A stretch of DNA of 30,904 bases from Saccoglossus kowalevskii (GCF_000003605.2 NW_003107095.1:408038-438941), one strand, 5' to 3'; shown: positions 12,201-21,619, numbered from the stretch's first letter. Notes: a model not told the origin generated them from the sequence alone. Numbers and translations are program-made.

Positions 12201-15200
12201 TACGCAATTGAGCATGTCTGGTAATCAAAATGCGTATTGGCAATTGGAATACAGTACCTCATCTCTACATTCGGCATACACTTGAAATACTTCGGCAGAA
12301 CTTGCTTGACTTGTTTAACTATCTTCTCATAACCTTCCAACAACTCGTTCTGACAATTTAAGATAACAGCGTCACGTTTATTAAACACGATCACTTGTTT
12401 TCCACGTTTTTCCCCCTGCAACATCATAGTTCCATCGACCTATTAAATGCTTAATAATCCGTTGTGCGAATCGTGAACTTAATGAAAACAATCTAACCTA
12501 AACGTCGTACTGGCCACGCCTGTAAAACATGCGCCCAGTTATGTCACATGTCAACGGAAAAAAAACGATTTCGATATGTGTACAAGGTATAAATGCAAAC
12601 GAAGATCTAAGCAGTCAGATTTATTTGTATATCAGGCAACAACAATTAATAGAATAAATCGCTATTCTCTTTACTGGATTTGTTTTTAAAGAAAGCGTCA
12701 TCACTGCAAATGCCCCTCGAAAGATGTCTAGCAAAACCGAGTTTGGTATACAGCTTCAAATTATGTTTCCGTGCGCATGTTTAAAACTCATGCAGTAATA
12801 ATACCAAAATAAATCTCTCCACACCATATTAATCTCATTTAATCGAATCATACGTTTCTTTTGTCATGTTTTTCGTCACCGTTGTGTATTTGGTGGCGAA
12901 TTTTCACATGTGTATTACGTTCTACAGGTAATACATTTTCAAACGTATGGTGTATCTTTTCATGTTTTTTTTTTCATTTTTCGGCGTCGTTAAGACTTAT
13001 TCAAGAAGTGATCACCACTCCTCGGTGGGAGGTAACAATGATGTGACAGTATCAACCTACCTTCGTTTTGAAGTAAAAACGTTTCTCATTTCTTAAATAC
13101 TCAAAAAATGATTTGATGTCGCCTTGGAAACCAACCTGCTTCATTACCTGCGCATGAAGAGAAAACAATCAGGAAATAGCCATAGGTTCAGTTGTTTTTA
13201 CAATATAAATGAATATTCAAAAATATGAATAGATAATATAAATGACCATAGAAATTAATGCAGCTTACCCGATGCATATTTTCTTTAATTCGTTTCACCT
13301 CTCTGAACCCTATGTTATGGACCTCCTCTGCTGATAGGTCACAGGTAATATGGAACTTTAGCGATTCCTCGTAAAATGCCTTGCCATTTGGTAATGCCGA
13401 TGACCCCATATTTGTTCGAAGGTGATTAAAGTATTCCTGCATGTAAATTTAAATTAATGAAAGAATAACAACACGTTTTAATAAAAATAAATAACATTAC
13501 GATACAATACTGGGTACTGGACAACAAACGTGTTCGATGCAGCCAAAGAAGTATGTAACATTGATATCAGCATACTGACACTGACATAAACTTAGGTCCT
13601 AAAGTCACTCTTATCACGTCGATACACAATCAAATATAGTATTTACTTCAGTTACACCAATCAACATATTAATCATCCTTCAAAGAATAGATCAATACAT
13701 CTCACACTTTCCATAAACATATGAAGTAATCTATCTAGCCATACGTGATGCATGTAAACTTACTTTTTTCAGAAAAACCACTAATGTCTTGACAGACTCT
13801 TGAATATTATTGACGATTAAGTGAATGCCCTGTGATTTGATCTCTTCTTTTCTGATACAATAGACAGAGAAATCAATGTAGTTCGTAAATTGCTATACAC
13901 TTTGTGAAGTGACCAATGCTATTTTCATATGATATTGATCTTTGACAACACAAACGAGCAGTTTATGTAACATTTTTGCTCAGCAGATCATGGTGAGGCA
14001 CACACTAGTTGGATGAATTGTTCGCAGTGAATGAGAAATATCACAAATATATTGTTTGTGTTGTAATCCCAGTTTTAATGATTTTAATTCTGCGACGGGA
14101 CGACACAGTTCACCATCTTGCAAATCCAACAATATAATGAAATTAACCCATCCGCATTCTTCTATATGAAAGACGTATGTAGGTGTACGAAGAGTAATGA
14201 ACACATACTGGTTCAAGGTATAGATGTAGGTTCATGGGAACTAAAGGTATGCAATTGTGATTATTTATTCGCACTAGCAAGTAGTAGCTAGCGATAGCCA
14301 AACTACAACTGGCGTTTGTACTTTAACAGTTTACGTTGACGTGGAATGAAAGGTGTTAAAATCAAGAAGATATTTTAGCTTCAAGATCCAACATGAAAAT
14401 GTTTGGGATCACACACTGACATTAAACAATACGCCGAGAAATGTATCAAATTGTTCCACGCACTTATACACAGCCTGTACATTTAAACAAATCCGTAACA
14501 ATGCCTTTTTATTGGCAATGTATCAAGAGTTTCACTATGTTTCTAAGCTGGGTATATATTTTCATGTATGCCAATTCAATCATAGAATTGTCGAAGCCTA
14601 TGATTCTACGTACATCATATTACCATTCTGAAATGTTGTGAAACATTAGCCTTTTTGTAAATCTAGCAAGTCGATAATAAACATTTCATCAACATTAAGA
14701 GAAACCTTTACCTGTCTTTAGGTATATTTGTCAGCTCACTAATTTCTCGAATGGGGTGTAAAAGGCGGTATCCTTTGGGTCCAATAGGGAGAACTTCTCA
14801 TTGCTTTCTGCCATTCCTTTCTTAAGAAAAAGAAAAAAGGAGAAAATAGTTTAACAGCATAGCTATATTAAACAAGAAATAAATAAAAGACTAAAATCTT
14901 TTTGTTCTCACCACACAGTTGACATGGTGTGTCATTCCTTCCTTGATTCCTTGTTTGAAAAGTTGAATAAAACAATTCATCTGAAAAAAAAATGTGATAA
15001 TGATCATACATACAGGGAGATTTAATGATATCAAAGACGAAAATAACGTTTTTTTGCCCGAATCGGTAATTGAAGTCCAGAAATCCATCCAAGGTATCTA
15101 CATACATGCACAGTATTAAAGCAATTGAGCTGGTAGTTGATTGTGGGATTCACACCCACATCGACACTGTGGAGCCTATTCAGTAGGCATCATAACATAA

Positions 15201-17502
15201 TTATTTTGCACTATTTGTTAATTGGGTCATGAAACAAGTTTAATTATTACTGTTTCGTTCCTCGCCGCCCGTATACCGTATAGTAGATTGGTCGCATAAC
15301 GCCCCTACAAACAGTATAGCTCGATTTACACAGGATCAACTGTTATGTGTGGACAGTACATTCGTAATGTTTTGAGAATTTACATAAGCAGCATTTTGTC
15401 ATTCCAGGATAAGCTTAGCTCATATAGTTTACTATGAATATGAAGCAGAGGGTTGATGTGCTCACCCTAATGAATTATGTATCAAACTATCCTGGTCCCC
15501 CGTACTGAACACTGTCACACAGCTATATCACACTTTGCTTTCAACATTTTAGTCATACACTCATTTTCTATTGTCTTTGAATATACCCTGCTATAATGAC
15601 AAATTAATTCATCGATGGAAATGATGTTATAGTAAGAACATGGTTACACACACATTGAATCAGACGATCGGATTAAAAAAAAATACCTGCTCAGGGAACT
15701 TTTCATATCTTGACAGTAACTTGTTATAATCGCCTTCGTTTTCAAATTTCATTCGATTGATGACGCGGGCAAAGTAGAAACGACCATCTTCGGGCGAATT
15801 GAGGCACAACAGATAACTAGACGCGATATTAGGAATAAGAATTACAAAAAAATAACACATAGTCCTTACAATGAATTATTTATGAAATATAATATTTGAG
15901 TGTGTGTGTATATATACATCAATTTTGTGAGTATATATTGCCATATTAGAGTATGTACGAGTCACGTATTATACAAAAAGAGCAGACACATTGTCAGCTA
16001 CACGTGTGTTAAACAGCGCCATGGTGGTTTGCACAGCGCACTGAAAAATGAATGGGCCGCTAATAATGATTCATTGAAAACACACCGTCTACATGACATC
16101 ATTCAAGCAGATCAAACGTTTGGGGATACAGCGACGTTAATCCGAAACAGAAATAGTAACAACACGCGTATGGCCGATGAATATTATACAGATCTAGCTG
16201 AAATAGTAACAACTTGCCCCTTAAATTTAATTCCCGACAGGAACATGTTGAGTTCTTCTTTCAATATAACATAATTTGTCCAGTCTTCTGCGTCCATGTC
16301 AGATTCATCGTGGCAGTTCAACTGACGTAAGAACTCTTCGCCTTGTTTCTGTTACAACAAGCAAATATAAAACCTTAATAAAAAGCAAACATGTAGCCCA
16401 CAAGTTACATGTAATTTACTAACATACTAGAATATTCGGAAAGCGAAATGTAATGTATTATATTATAGTAAGATTCCATGTTAGAGTTAAAGTTAGAGTT
16501 TTATAACTGCAATTGGCCACGTGACCCATTTTCCTGGACGTGTGTTCCTTTCTGTAACCCCACGCTTAGTATTTGTCTTTCCATGTAGATTAGTATTCGT
16601 AATACTTGTTTTACGATTTGCATTGGCAGATTGCCAAGTTTCTTATATGCATATCAGTAACACCCATTGTTCAAGCGTTTAAGCGTGTGTAATTAGCTAA
16701 CAGGCAGGCATTTCTGATCTTTGAGCTTAGATAATTGTACTTATTAGAGCCTGGGGGAATTAATAGTTTTCACCAATCCTCCATTACTGGCACACCAGAG
16801 AACGAGCACTGAATACCAGCATAAAAAAGGATCAAGCCCACATTGGAAGCGCAAAGGTGATTTAAAGTGCCTTCACACGGCGAAACCCGTAATTGACAGG
16901 CATCTTTGGACATTGAATGGAGACGATGGATGGAGGCCATGGTGAAGCGTTTGGCTTCTCTGTTGTGTGTCAATAAGTTCATTTGGTATTTGAGATCAAA
17001 AACATCGTTTCAAATAATTACAGTAGCAGTTCATTAGAACCGTTCACCCATAACTCTAATTCTAACTCTGCCCCTTCAGTCCCACCCCAGCACCCCTCCT
17101 CCATTTCAATTTGATATACCAATATTTGGGTATAAATATTTGGAGGGGCATATTGAATTGCATTGGGCGACTAGTGTTAGGGTTAGGGTTCAGGTTGAGT
17201 TAGGGTTGCAGGCTGAGGAAACCCCCACCCCACCCCACCAAATGGCGATACAGCCAAATATACTAGATCCTGCTACTCCACATTACGCATCGCTACGCTA
17301 CGACAAGTCCATTGCTTACCTTCATACCATCATACGTTTCGAGCGTATGACAATCCAATTGGTCGTCGTAAACATGGCACCCCGTCAGCGTTGCGAATTC
17401 GGGTCTGATTTTCAATCTCCAGTTCCAATAGACATCAGCCAGCTGGCGAACGGCGCTACTAACCCCTTCCTTATGGTGGCAGAATTGTAACGCTTCCGAC
17501 AT
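9121..17502 (-). CDS. DUF885-family protein (predicted metallopeptidase-like), copy A, 15 exons, frameshifted in exon 5
   Basis: Fifteen minus-strand exons with matching phases can be traced: 17320-17502, 16218-16348, 15687-15816, 14912-14980, 14712-14820, 13764-13851, 13269-13436, 13061-13147, 12258-12415, 12025-12141, 11510-11681, 10063-10127, 9800-9974, 9642-9708 and 9121-9236 (stop TGA at 9121-9123). With exon 5 at 110 bp, as in the left copy, the product would be 611 residues, about the usual DUF885 length. Family landmarks are the N-terminal LADVYWNWRL, then HEAEPGHH near residue 425, EGW near 471 and RLVVDTGLH near 506-514. HExxPGHH is a likely metal-binding site; the family's substrate is poorly defined, so no reaction is claimed. 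No signal peptide or membrane segment is visible, suggesting a soluble intracellular protein. Exon 5 lacks one base relative to copy B and reaches a stop, so this copy is either a young pseudogene or carries an assembly error. Every other exon is open. Confidence 0.85.
9642..9708 (-). CDS. Copy A exon 14
   Basis: Acceptor GTAATTCAG, donor TTCG|GTAATT, phase 1 at its end. It reads GCAYTIGELKIRELRKKCED, the conserved 'aYkiG...i..lR..ae..lG' segment that directly follows PGQ. Confidence 0.9.
9800..9974 (-). CDS. Copy A exon 13
   Basis: Acceptor GATTTCAG, donor CAG|GTACGT. It contains FRACRLVVDTGLHVYGWS, the third conserved DUF885 block, then an Ala/Glu helix and RRYLTLPGQ. 'PGQ' is typical of the family's C-terminal region, before the 'a.aY.iG' stretch. 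Confidence 0.95.
10063..10127 (-). CDS. Copy A exon 12 (EGW..Y.E..GEEMG)
   Basis: Acceptor AAATACAG, donor GTAAGT, 65 bp. It reads GWGMYSEFLGEEMGLYDDP. The tryptophan and the downstream Glu residues are the second conserved block of the family. It lies 1.38 kb from exon 11, the longest intron of the gene. Confidence 0.9.
10128..11509. other. Copy A intron 11 (1.38 kb)
   Basis: Separates the HEAEPGHH exon from the EGW exon. It contains a small perfect hairpin CTTACTC-AGTA-GAGTAAG near 10575. No coding exon that would fit the family between the two blocks was found. Confidence 0.6.
11510..11681 (-). CDS. Copy A exon 11 with HEAEPGHH motif
   Basis: Acceptor AACTCGCAG, donor GAG|GTGAAT. It holds LCLHEAEPGHHLQ, the diagnostic DUF885 motif (HE and HH are probable metal ligands or catalytic residues), and then PSRFPMHTGYIE. 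The final Glu joins exon 12 to form the conserved EGW. Confidence 0.95.
12025..12141 (-). CDS. Copy A exon 10
   Basis: Acceptor GCTCTCAG, donor CAAG|GTATGT, phase 2 on both sides. It reads AEHLSAAFYFGPSADGSKP followed by GVFNVNC. In DUF885 proteins the 'aa.ayY..p..dg.rpG.f.vn' segment sits just before the HExxPGHH exon, as here. Confidence 0.9.
12258..12415 (-). CDS. Copy A exon 9
   Basis: Acceptor GTTGCAG and donor ATGAG|GTACTG, phase 2. It contains ELLEGYEKIVKQVKQVLPKYF, which matches the family's 'ell..y..i......lp..F' region. The first 15 or so residues (GEKRGKQVIVFNKRD) look like an insertion relative to the usual family spacing. An alternative upstream acceptor (TTTAATAG, exon start near 12439) is also open in this frame and would add eight codons. 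Confidence 0.7.
13061..13147 (-). CDS. Copy A exon 8
   Basis: Acceptor CATGCGCAG, donor AAG|GTAGGT, 29 codons from VMKQVGFQGD to RFYFKTK. This is the 'm..vGf.gdl..F...lr....ff....' segment of the family and it follows exon 7 in frame. Confidence 0.85.
13269..13436 (-). CDS. Copy A exon 7
   Basis: Acceptor ACATGCAG, donor CGG|GTAAGC, 56 codons, phase 0 at both ends. It contains EYFNHLRTNMG, LPNGKAFYEESLKFH and DLSAEEVHNIGFREVKRI. These match the family hallmark of G(L)P.G...Y...l..hT...l...EiH.lG..Ev.ri. Confidence 0.9.
13764..13851 (-). CDS. Copy A exon 6
   Basis: Acceptor TGTATCAG, donor AAA|GTAAGT, 29 codons after one base of a split Arg. It reads KEEIKSQGIHLIVNNIQ and then SVKTLVVFLKK, an amphipathic helical segment that in DUF885 precedes the 'YL..LR' stretch. 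It joins exon 5 only if exon 5 ends in phase 2, as it does in copy B. Confidence 0.8.
14712..14820 (-). pseudogene. Copy A exon 5 with 1-bp deletion and premature stop
   Basis: Acceptor TTCTTAAG and donor ACAG|GTAAAG are the same as in copy B exon 5, but the exon is 109 bp here versus 110 bp in copy B. The frame reads DPKDTAFYTPFEKLVS and then stops. In copy B the reading continues through KLAELTNIP. The missing base lies between 14738 and 14739. The deletion also creates a GTGAGC donor-like string, but using it would not restore the frame into exon 6. Confidence 0.75.
14912..14980 (-). CDS. Copy A exon 4
   Basis: Acceptor TTTTTTTCAG, 23 codons containing IKEGMTHHVNCV, phase 0, donor GTG|GTGAGA. 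This corresponds to the 'l..GI..G.t.P...v' segment that follows FPEQ in DUF885 proteins. It continues the exon 3 frame exactly. Confidence 0.8.
15687..15816 (-). CDS. Copy A exon 3
   Basis: Acceptor GTCTAG; one base completes a split Gly codon, then YLLCLNSPEDG through YEKFPEQ, phase 0, donor CAG|GTATTT. The run 'R-K-F-E-N-E-G-D-Y-x-K-L-L-S-R-Y-x-K-F-P-E-Q' matches the family's conserved FPEQ region. Confidence 0.85.
16218..16348 (-). CDS. Copy A exon 2, GC donor
   Basis: The acceptor is TAACAG. The exon begins KQGEEFLRQL and ends in phase 2. The only donor that joins it in frame to exon 3 is GG|GCAAGT, a consensus GC-AG donor. The identical donor occurs in copy B. Confidence 0.75.
17320..17502 (-). 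CDS. Copy A exon 1 (start codon)
   Basis: ATG at 17502 opens 61 codons ending in phase 0 at a GTAAGC donor. The segment LADVYWNWRLKIRPEFAT followed by the YDDQLD region is the typical DUF885 N-terminus (yW...l...PE.At..G...yDd.l), which supports this start. It differs from copy B exon 1 at four of 61 residues. Confidence 0.85.
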
Positions 17503-17690
17503 CTTGTACGTCTACACGGTTACAGGTTATTTAAATAGATAAATACAAGCAATGTGTACTTTGAGATCAAACAATTGGTCGGTAAATTATTAAATTCGCA
17601 TTGGTGGCCATATTGTCAATGACCTGGATAGCGTGGGCGTTACACACAAGGTCACGAACTCACAGTGCACTGACAGTGTTTGAGATGCCG

Positions 17691-17730
17691 AATTCTCAGT
17701 ACCTCGAATACGCACATTGCCTCTAGATGG
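17691..17730 (+). repeat. Left terminal inverted repeat of the THAP transposon
   Basis: About 40 bp. Starts AATTCTCAGTACCT and continues GAATA, then CCTCTAG, all matched in inverted order at the right end. Confidence 0.75.
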
Positions 17731-17854
17731 CGCTAGATTACGATGCATCTTGGGTAAAGGTCGACATTGTTTACATTATGTCACCGAGTAGCCATAGATA
17801 CGTACATAAAGAGTTTGCTAACGGTACGCGTTTCCTGCATTTATTATCGTTTTT

Positions 17855-18200
17855 AAGTGCGAGGCTGTCGACTGTTATTCCCATACTGCTAAGTTAGGAC
17901 GTCTCGTCAAGTATCCATGAATGTCCGGTTTAAAATGGGTGAAATGGCCAAGAAATAATCGTAAAAGAGTAGCTCGTTGGAAAAGAATAATAAGGAGAAA
18001 TGTAAAAACAACTACCGGTAACGAGAATAACGTTTTGAATGAACTGAAAGTGACAACAAGAACCAGACTGCTCCAGACACTTTGATTCGGACCAAATTAC
18101 TGAACGTGGGGCGGCAGTAGGGGACCCGGAGTATTTTGCGTGGAACAACTGGGGTAAACCGGCAACAACTACGGTCAACAGGGAGTTGGAAAACTTATGT
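17855..18200 (+). pseudogene. THAP zinc-finger relic (N-terminus of transposase)
   Basis: A frame starting KCEAVDCYSHTAKLGRLVKYP supplies the first Cys pair of a C2CH THAP finger (codons at 17858 and 17873). A stop follows at 17918-17920, then WVKWPRNNRKRVARWKR with the expected Trp residues. After a +1 shift, CSRHFDSDQITERGAAVG (Cys codon at 18069) gives the second Cys-x2-His of THAP. The finger is therefore present but broken by one stop and at least one frameshift. THAP domains bind transposon ends as DNA. Confidence 0.75.
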
Positions 18201-18709
18201 ATTTTAATAAATTATTAAATAATAAAATGTTAAATAACTTTTCTTTTACCCACCCCCCCCTTTTCTGGTATCGATTTACTTGAAAGTAATAAACGGACGT
18301 TGGTTGGTATGAAGTTTTGTACGATGTTGTGAATCAAGATCTGTTAATAATTTCATAAGACTCTTCTCTCAGCTATTTATTCTCTTAATAAACCAAAACG
18401 TTATAAATCTAAAGGAAGTGCCGAATATCTTTGATAGCATTGATTATGTAGTGATAGGAGTTAACACTTAGAAACTCGAGATGAGGGCTTGGGTTAAAAA
18501 TTTCACAAATGATATACCTTCACTTAATTTTGAGCTTCTTTTTACAAGATATTTTTAAAAATATTTGCTTTTCTCTCCAATATTTAATACATGTACGCTT
18601 TTATAAACTTATTTTCGGGAACTTTCTTTGCAATATTTGTTTTTTTTAAATTATAGGGGCCCCCATTTTTAATATTTTATGCATATTCGTGTATTTATTT
18701 TAATTGCAG

Positions 18710-19784
18710 TTATGGAACCCATGTTGCACTGCTGGGAGGTCCCATCACCATCTTGCCATGAGTATTTGCATTTTGCCTCACTACAATATGTTGATGTTGA
18801 AATGCAAACTGATCTGAAAATGGCAGATATTGATAGAATGAATAACGAAATTAAATCATCCACAATAAAAGGTCAAATATTGTGTTCCTGTACAACATAA
18901 ACTGATGAGAGGGTTGCGTTTTTTTACTGGATTTCCCTCCAGGAATATACTTGTTGGTATGTCACTTACTGTTAAAACAGAATCCTAATTATGAATAGAA
19001 ATACTACGAATTTATCCAAATTGATCACAATTTATCCAAACATTCTTGCTATTAGTTTTTATGATGGAGATATACAAATTGTAGGCTGGTGGCATTAAGG
19101 TTAAAACAATATATATTCCAGTACCCCAACTACCCTACTTTCTGTGACAAGTGTTGACAAAGTCAAATAATTATTTGTATGGTATCAAAATCTGCAGCTT
19201 ATGCTTGATGCACATTCGCCTTGATATACCTCTTCTTGTTCTGGCAAATTTATTTGATATCAGTACATCAACTATTACAACTATAACAATTACATGGATA
19301 ACTTATATGCATCAAGTACTGGGTTCTTTCCTTCTGGTTTGACATACCACTAGATTTCCGCAAACACTTCCCAAATACCAGATGCGTGTTAGACCGTGCA
19401 GAGTTTTTTTATTCATCGTCCAAGAAACAAGGAAGAGCAGTACGAAACGTTTTCTCAGTACATACAATGTATGTTTGGAGCTTTTACCTTTGTCAGCGAT
19501 TTACGGTCAGGCAATGTTTCTGACAAGTACATCACTGACCACAGAGGGATTATCGATAAATTTGAAGAGGGTGATGCAGCAGTGACTGATAGAGGGTTGC
19601 AAATTGAGGATTTACTCCTTAAAAAGGGTGCCACTTTAATTGCATCCAGCGTGTAAAATGTTGGCGGATACTGAAATATCAGATTCCACACAGCTTAAAT
19701 GAAATTTCATCTATGATAGTCCAACTAGTAGCTGCCTTGTGTAATTTGAAGGGACCACTATTTTACAGCAAAGGAGAAAAATAA
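18710..19784 (+). pseudogene. DDE_4-type transposase relic
   Basis: After a 3' splice-like TTTTAATTGCAG (ending 18709) the pieces appear in family order across shifting frames: VEMQTDLKMADI (near 18795), TDERV plus a GFP motif, the helix-turn-helix stretch LDIPLLVLANLFDIS (near 19220), FDIPLDFRKHFPNTRCVLDR (near 19340), HRPRNKEEQYETFSQY, TFVSDLRSGNVSDK, AVTDRGLQIEDLL, and the tail WRILKYQIPHSLNEIS ending at TAA 19782-19784. The segment holding the third catalytic acidic residue, before the tail, is missing. Two of the frame changes lie in 7-T runs (18919-18925 and 19404-19410). These match DDE_4 transposases of THAP-type elements. Not functional. Confidence 0.85.
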
Positions 19785-21484
19785 CCTTACAAAAGAAACC
19801 TGTTAAATGCGCTAAGAAGCTGTATCAAAAATAAAATGTCAATATATATCTTATTAAAACAACATTTTGTTCAATTATTTCAACTCAATGAGTGCAAAAG
19901 TGAGTATAAGTTGTGAAACAATGCAATATTTATTTATTAATTTACACACAAGTAAGGTTTATGATATCATTCAAAACATCAGTCATTATTTAAATTCAAT
20001 AAATTATTAATTTATTATAAATTTAAAATGTCTTATATAATATGAACTCATTTGTGTAATGTATGGTAATACATGTACACTGTGTATATTTAAAAATTTT
20101 ATGTAATTTACAATAAATTGCCTGTTTGAAATTTTATGTAATTTATAATATTTAATTTTATTTACAAATTAAATATGTAATTTATCATAAATTATATGTA
20201 TTTATATTTGCAATCTTATGTAAATAATAATTTAATAATACATTTCCCTATACTTGTCATGACACAGTCTACATTGTACAATAATAAACAAAATGGTGAA
20301 CCATTCTGCCATTTTAAATCAGAACTCAATGCATGTATATGTAAAGAAATGATTTGATTCATACTTAGAATGTTGGAAATGCTTCTTTTGATATTTTTCA
20401 AGTTTTAAATGGATGCCATTCAACCATCCTGAAATCTGCCATGGAACAAATCTATGTGTGACAAGAATGACCAACAGATTAACTACCTCAAGATAACTAC
20501 AAAAATGTTCATTACACATGTTGATGAAACTATTCACTTAATCAATAATAAAGTTGTGGTATTACACCTTCTACAAACACCTTGGTTGCTTGGTTGCGAA
20601 GTATATATTGGGCATTTACCTGTTTTATTTCTTATAGAACTCTCAAAATATCATGATTGTCCAAGGATTTATAATTCTCAGGTGTTGGACCTTTTTTTTC
20701 TTAGTGTACTTTTATCTTTTCGGTAGTCAAGATATGATGCTCTTTCCTTCGCCGCGACCATTCTTCTTTTGTGTCTGTGTACACAACAGTATTTTTATCA
20801 ACTCTTCGACGATTAAAATCAAAGACAGACAACATGCTTGCAAGATCCGTCATCTCTGAAATAAAAAAAAACAGTAATTGTACATGTCTAATTGAGAAAG
20901 AACACTTGAAATTACTGGCTTTGAGTAAGAATAGAATAAAGATTTTTGGAAATTGGAAAAACATTAGGTTGATACTGGTTCAGCTGGTTACCATTATTTT
21001 ACAAAAGTCTGGAGTTGATTTTTAGATTTCCCGGCCATGTTCACTTGATGGTCGCATAATTACCCCCCCCCAAAAAAAATAGCACCCAATTTCAATGCCT
21101 AAATTGATAAAAGTGCCTTTTGAACAATGAGGCATATTACGAATTAAAATTAAATTTCAGTAGAGAATTTATATTTTCTACCAAAATTTAGGAGCAACAT
21201 TTTGCCTATTTTTAAAAATAAAAAATAAAAGAGACTCGACGTGTTTTGTTTTCTGATTACTGACGTTGGCGGTCAGAAAATTACGGGGATATATCTGGTT
21301 GCATATAATTATATACACATTTAAATAAACATACTCACGCTGCAACACACTCACATCCAGCTGATTTAATACAACCGTTGGTAGATACCAGTATCCAGGT
21401 CTCGTACCTCCCAGCTGTTTGTCTTTGCTCTGATTTGACTAACGCTTGTAGGTAAACATGTTGTGTATGATCTTGTATATACGA
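19785..21484. other. Interior of the transposon outside the transposase relic
   Basis: Very AT-rich, especially 19860-20240, consistent with decayed element sequence or a 3' region between two convergent genes. Apart from the SWIM-like fragment, the small open frames show no recognisable domain. Confidence 0.5.
20632..20855 (-). pseudogene. SWIM zinc-finger-like fragment, second gene of the transposon
   Basis: Downstream of a minus-strand acceptor TTATTTCAG, the frame reads DDGSCKHVVCL, resembling the CxH half of a SWIM finger. After a frame change come FDFNRRRVDKNTVVYTDTKE and later PTPENYKSLDNHDILRVL with a stop at 20632-20634. In ISL2EU-type elements the accessory protein carries SWIM and YqaJ-exonuclease regions. 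No YqaJ part was recognised here, so the assignment rests on the CKH motif, the context and the strand. Confidence 0.5.
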
Positions 21485-21522
21485 CCGACTAGAGGGCGCG
21501 CTTATTCAAGGTACTGAGAATT
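21485..21522 (-). repeat. Right terminal inverted repeat of the THAP transposon
   Basis: Read on the minus strand it begins AATTCTCAGTACCTTGAATA and continues with CCCTCTAG, parallel to the left end. Confidence 0.75.
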
Positions 21523-21533
21523 GTTCGAGTTAC

Positions 21534-21619
21534 GCAAAGGCTCATGGGTAGACGCTTCTTTGTAAACAATAACACGCTATGGCCATCTGACGTATGCGCA
21601 AGCAACGACTCCCCCGCTT
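21534..21619 (-). mobile_element. Truncated copy of the TTAA MITE family
   Basis: 86 bp matching, in reverse orientation, the first half of the MITE at 23291: end CCCCCGCTTT, then ACGCTATGGCCATCTGACG, and a GGCTCATGGGTAGACGC stretch shared with the copy at 24877. It begins 11 bp beyond the right end of the THAP transposon. Confidence 0.7.

Larger units (their letters stand above)
11682..17319. other. Remaining long introns of copy A
   Basis: Introns over 300 bp are 11682-12024, 12416-13060, 13437-13763, 13852-14711, 14981-15686, 15817-16217 and 16349-17319; the 405-bp intron 9237-9641 lies further down. Introns 1-4 align with copy B. Intron 1 has an extra insert of about 130-150 bp near 17040-17270 with a telomere-like string (TTAGGGTTAGGGTT, 17177-17190) and a CCAATATTT/AAATATTTGG foldback. 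No nested gene was seen. Confidence 0.5.
17691..21522 (+). mobile_element. Decayed THAP/DDE_4 DNA transposon (ISL2EU-like), 3.8 kb
   Basis: Imperfect terminal inverted repeats bound the element: AATTCTCAGTACCTCGAATA at 17691 and its near-complement ending AGGTACTGAGAATT at 21522. The first 14 bases match exactly. Between them lie a plus-strand THAP-DDE_4 transposase relic (17855-19784) and a minus-strand SWIM-like fragment (20632-20855), separated by an AT-rich region. A transposase with a divergent second gene is the layout of ISL2EU-type elements. The element sits 20-25 bp beyond the end of the copy A/B duplication homology. Stops and frameshifts make it inactive. No clear target duplication was found. 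Confidence 0.75.

Noticed and set aside
15900..16274. 124-codon plus-strand frame with a Met start
   Set aside because: Spans intron 2 and overlaps exon 2 of the minus-strand gene. It is not preserved in the equivalent region of copy B and has no recognisable domain.
17140..17490. 116-codon plus-strand frame overlapping DUF885 exon 1
   Set aside because: It is the antisense shadow of the conserved exon; the minus strand carries the family motifs, splice donor and paralogous copy.
20319..20537. Minus-strand frame in the transposon considered as part of the accessory gene
   Set aside because: It lies downstream of the accessory fragment's stop and shows no recognisable YqaJ or SWIM motif; kept as unassigned element interior.
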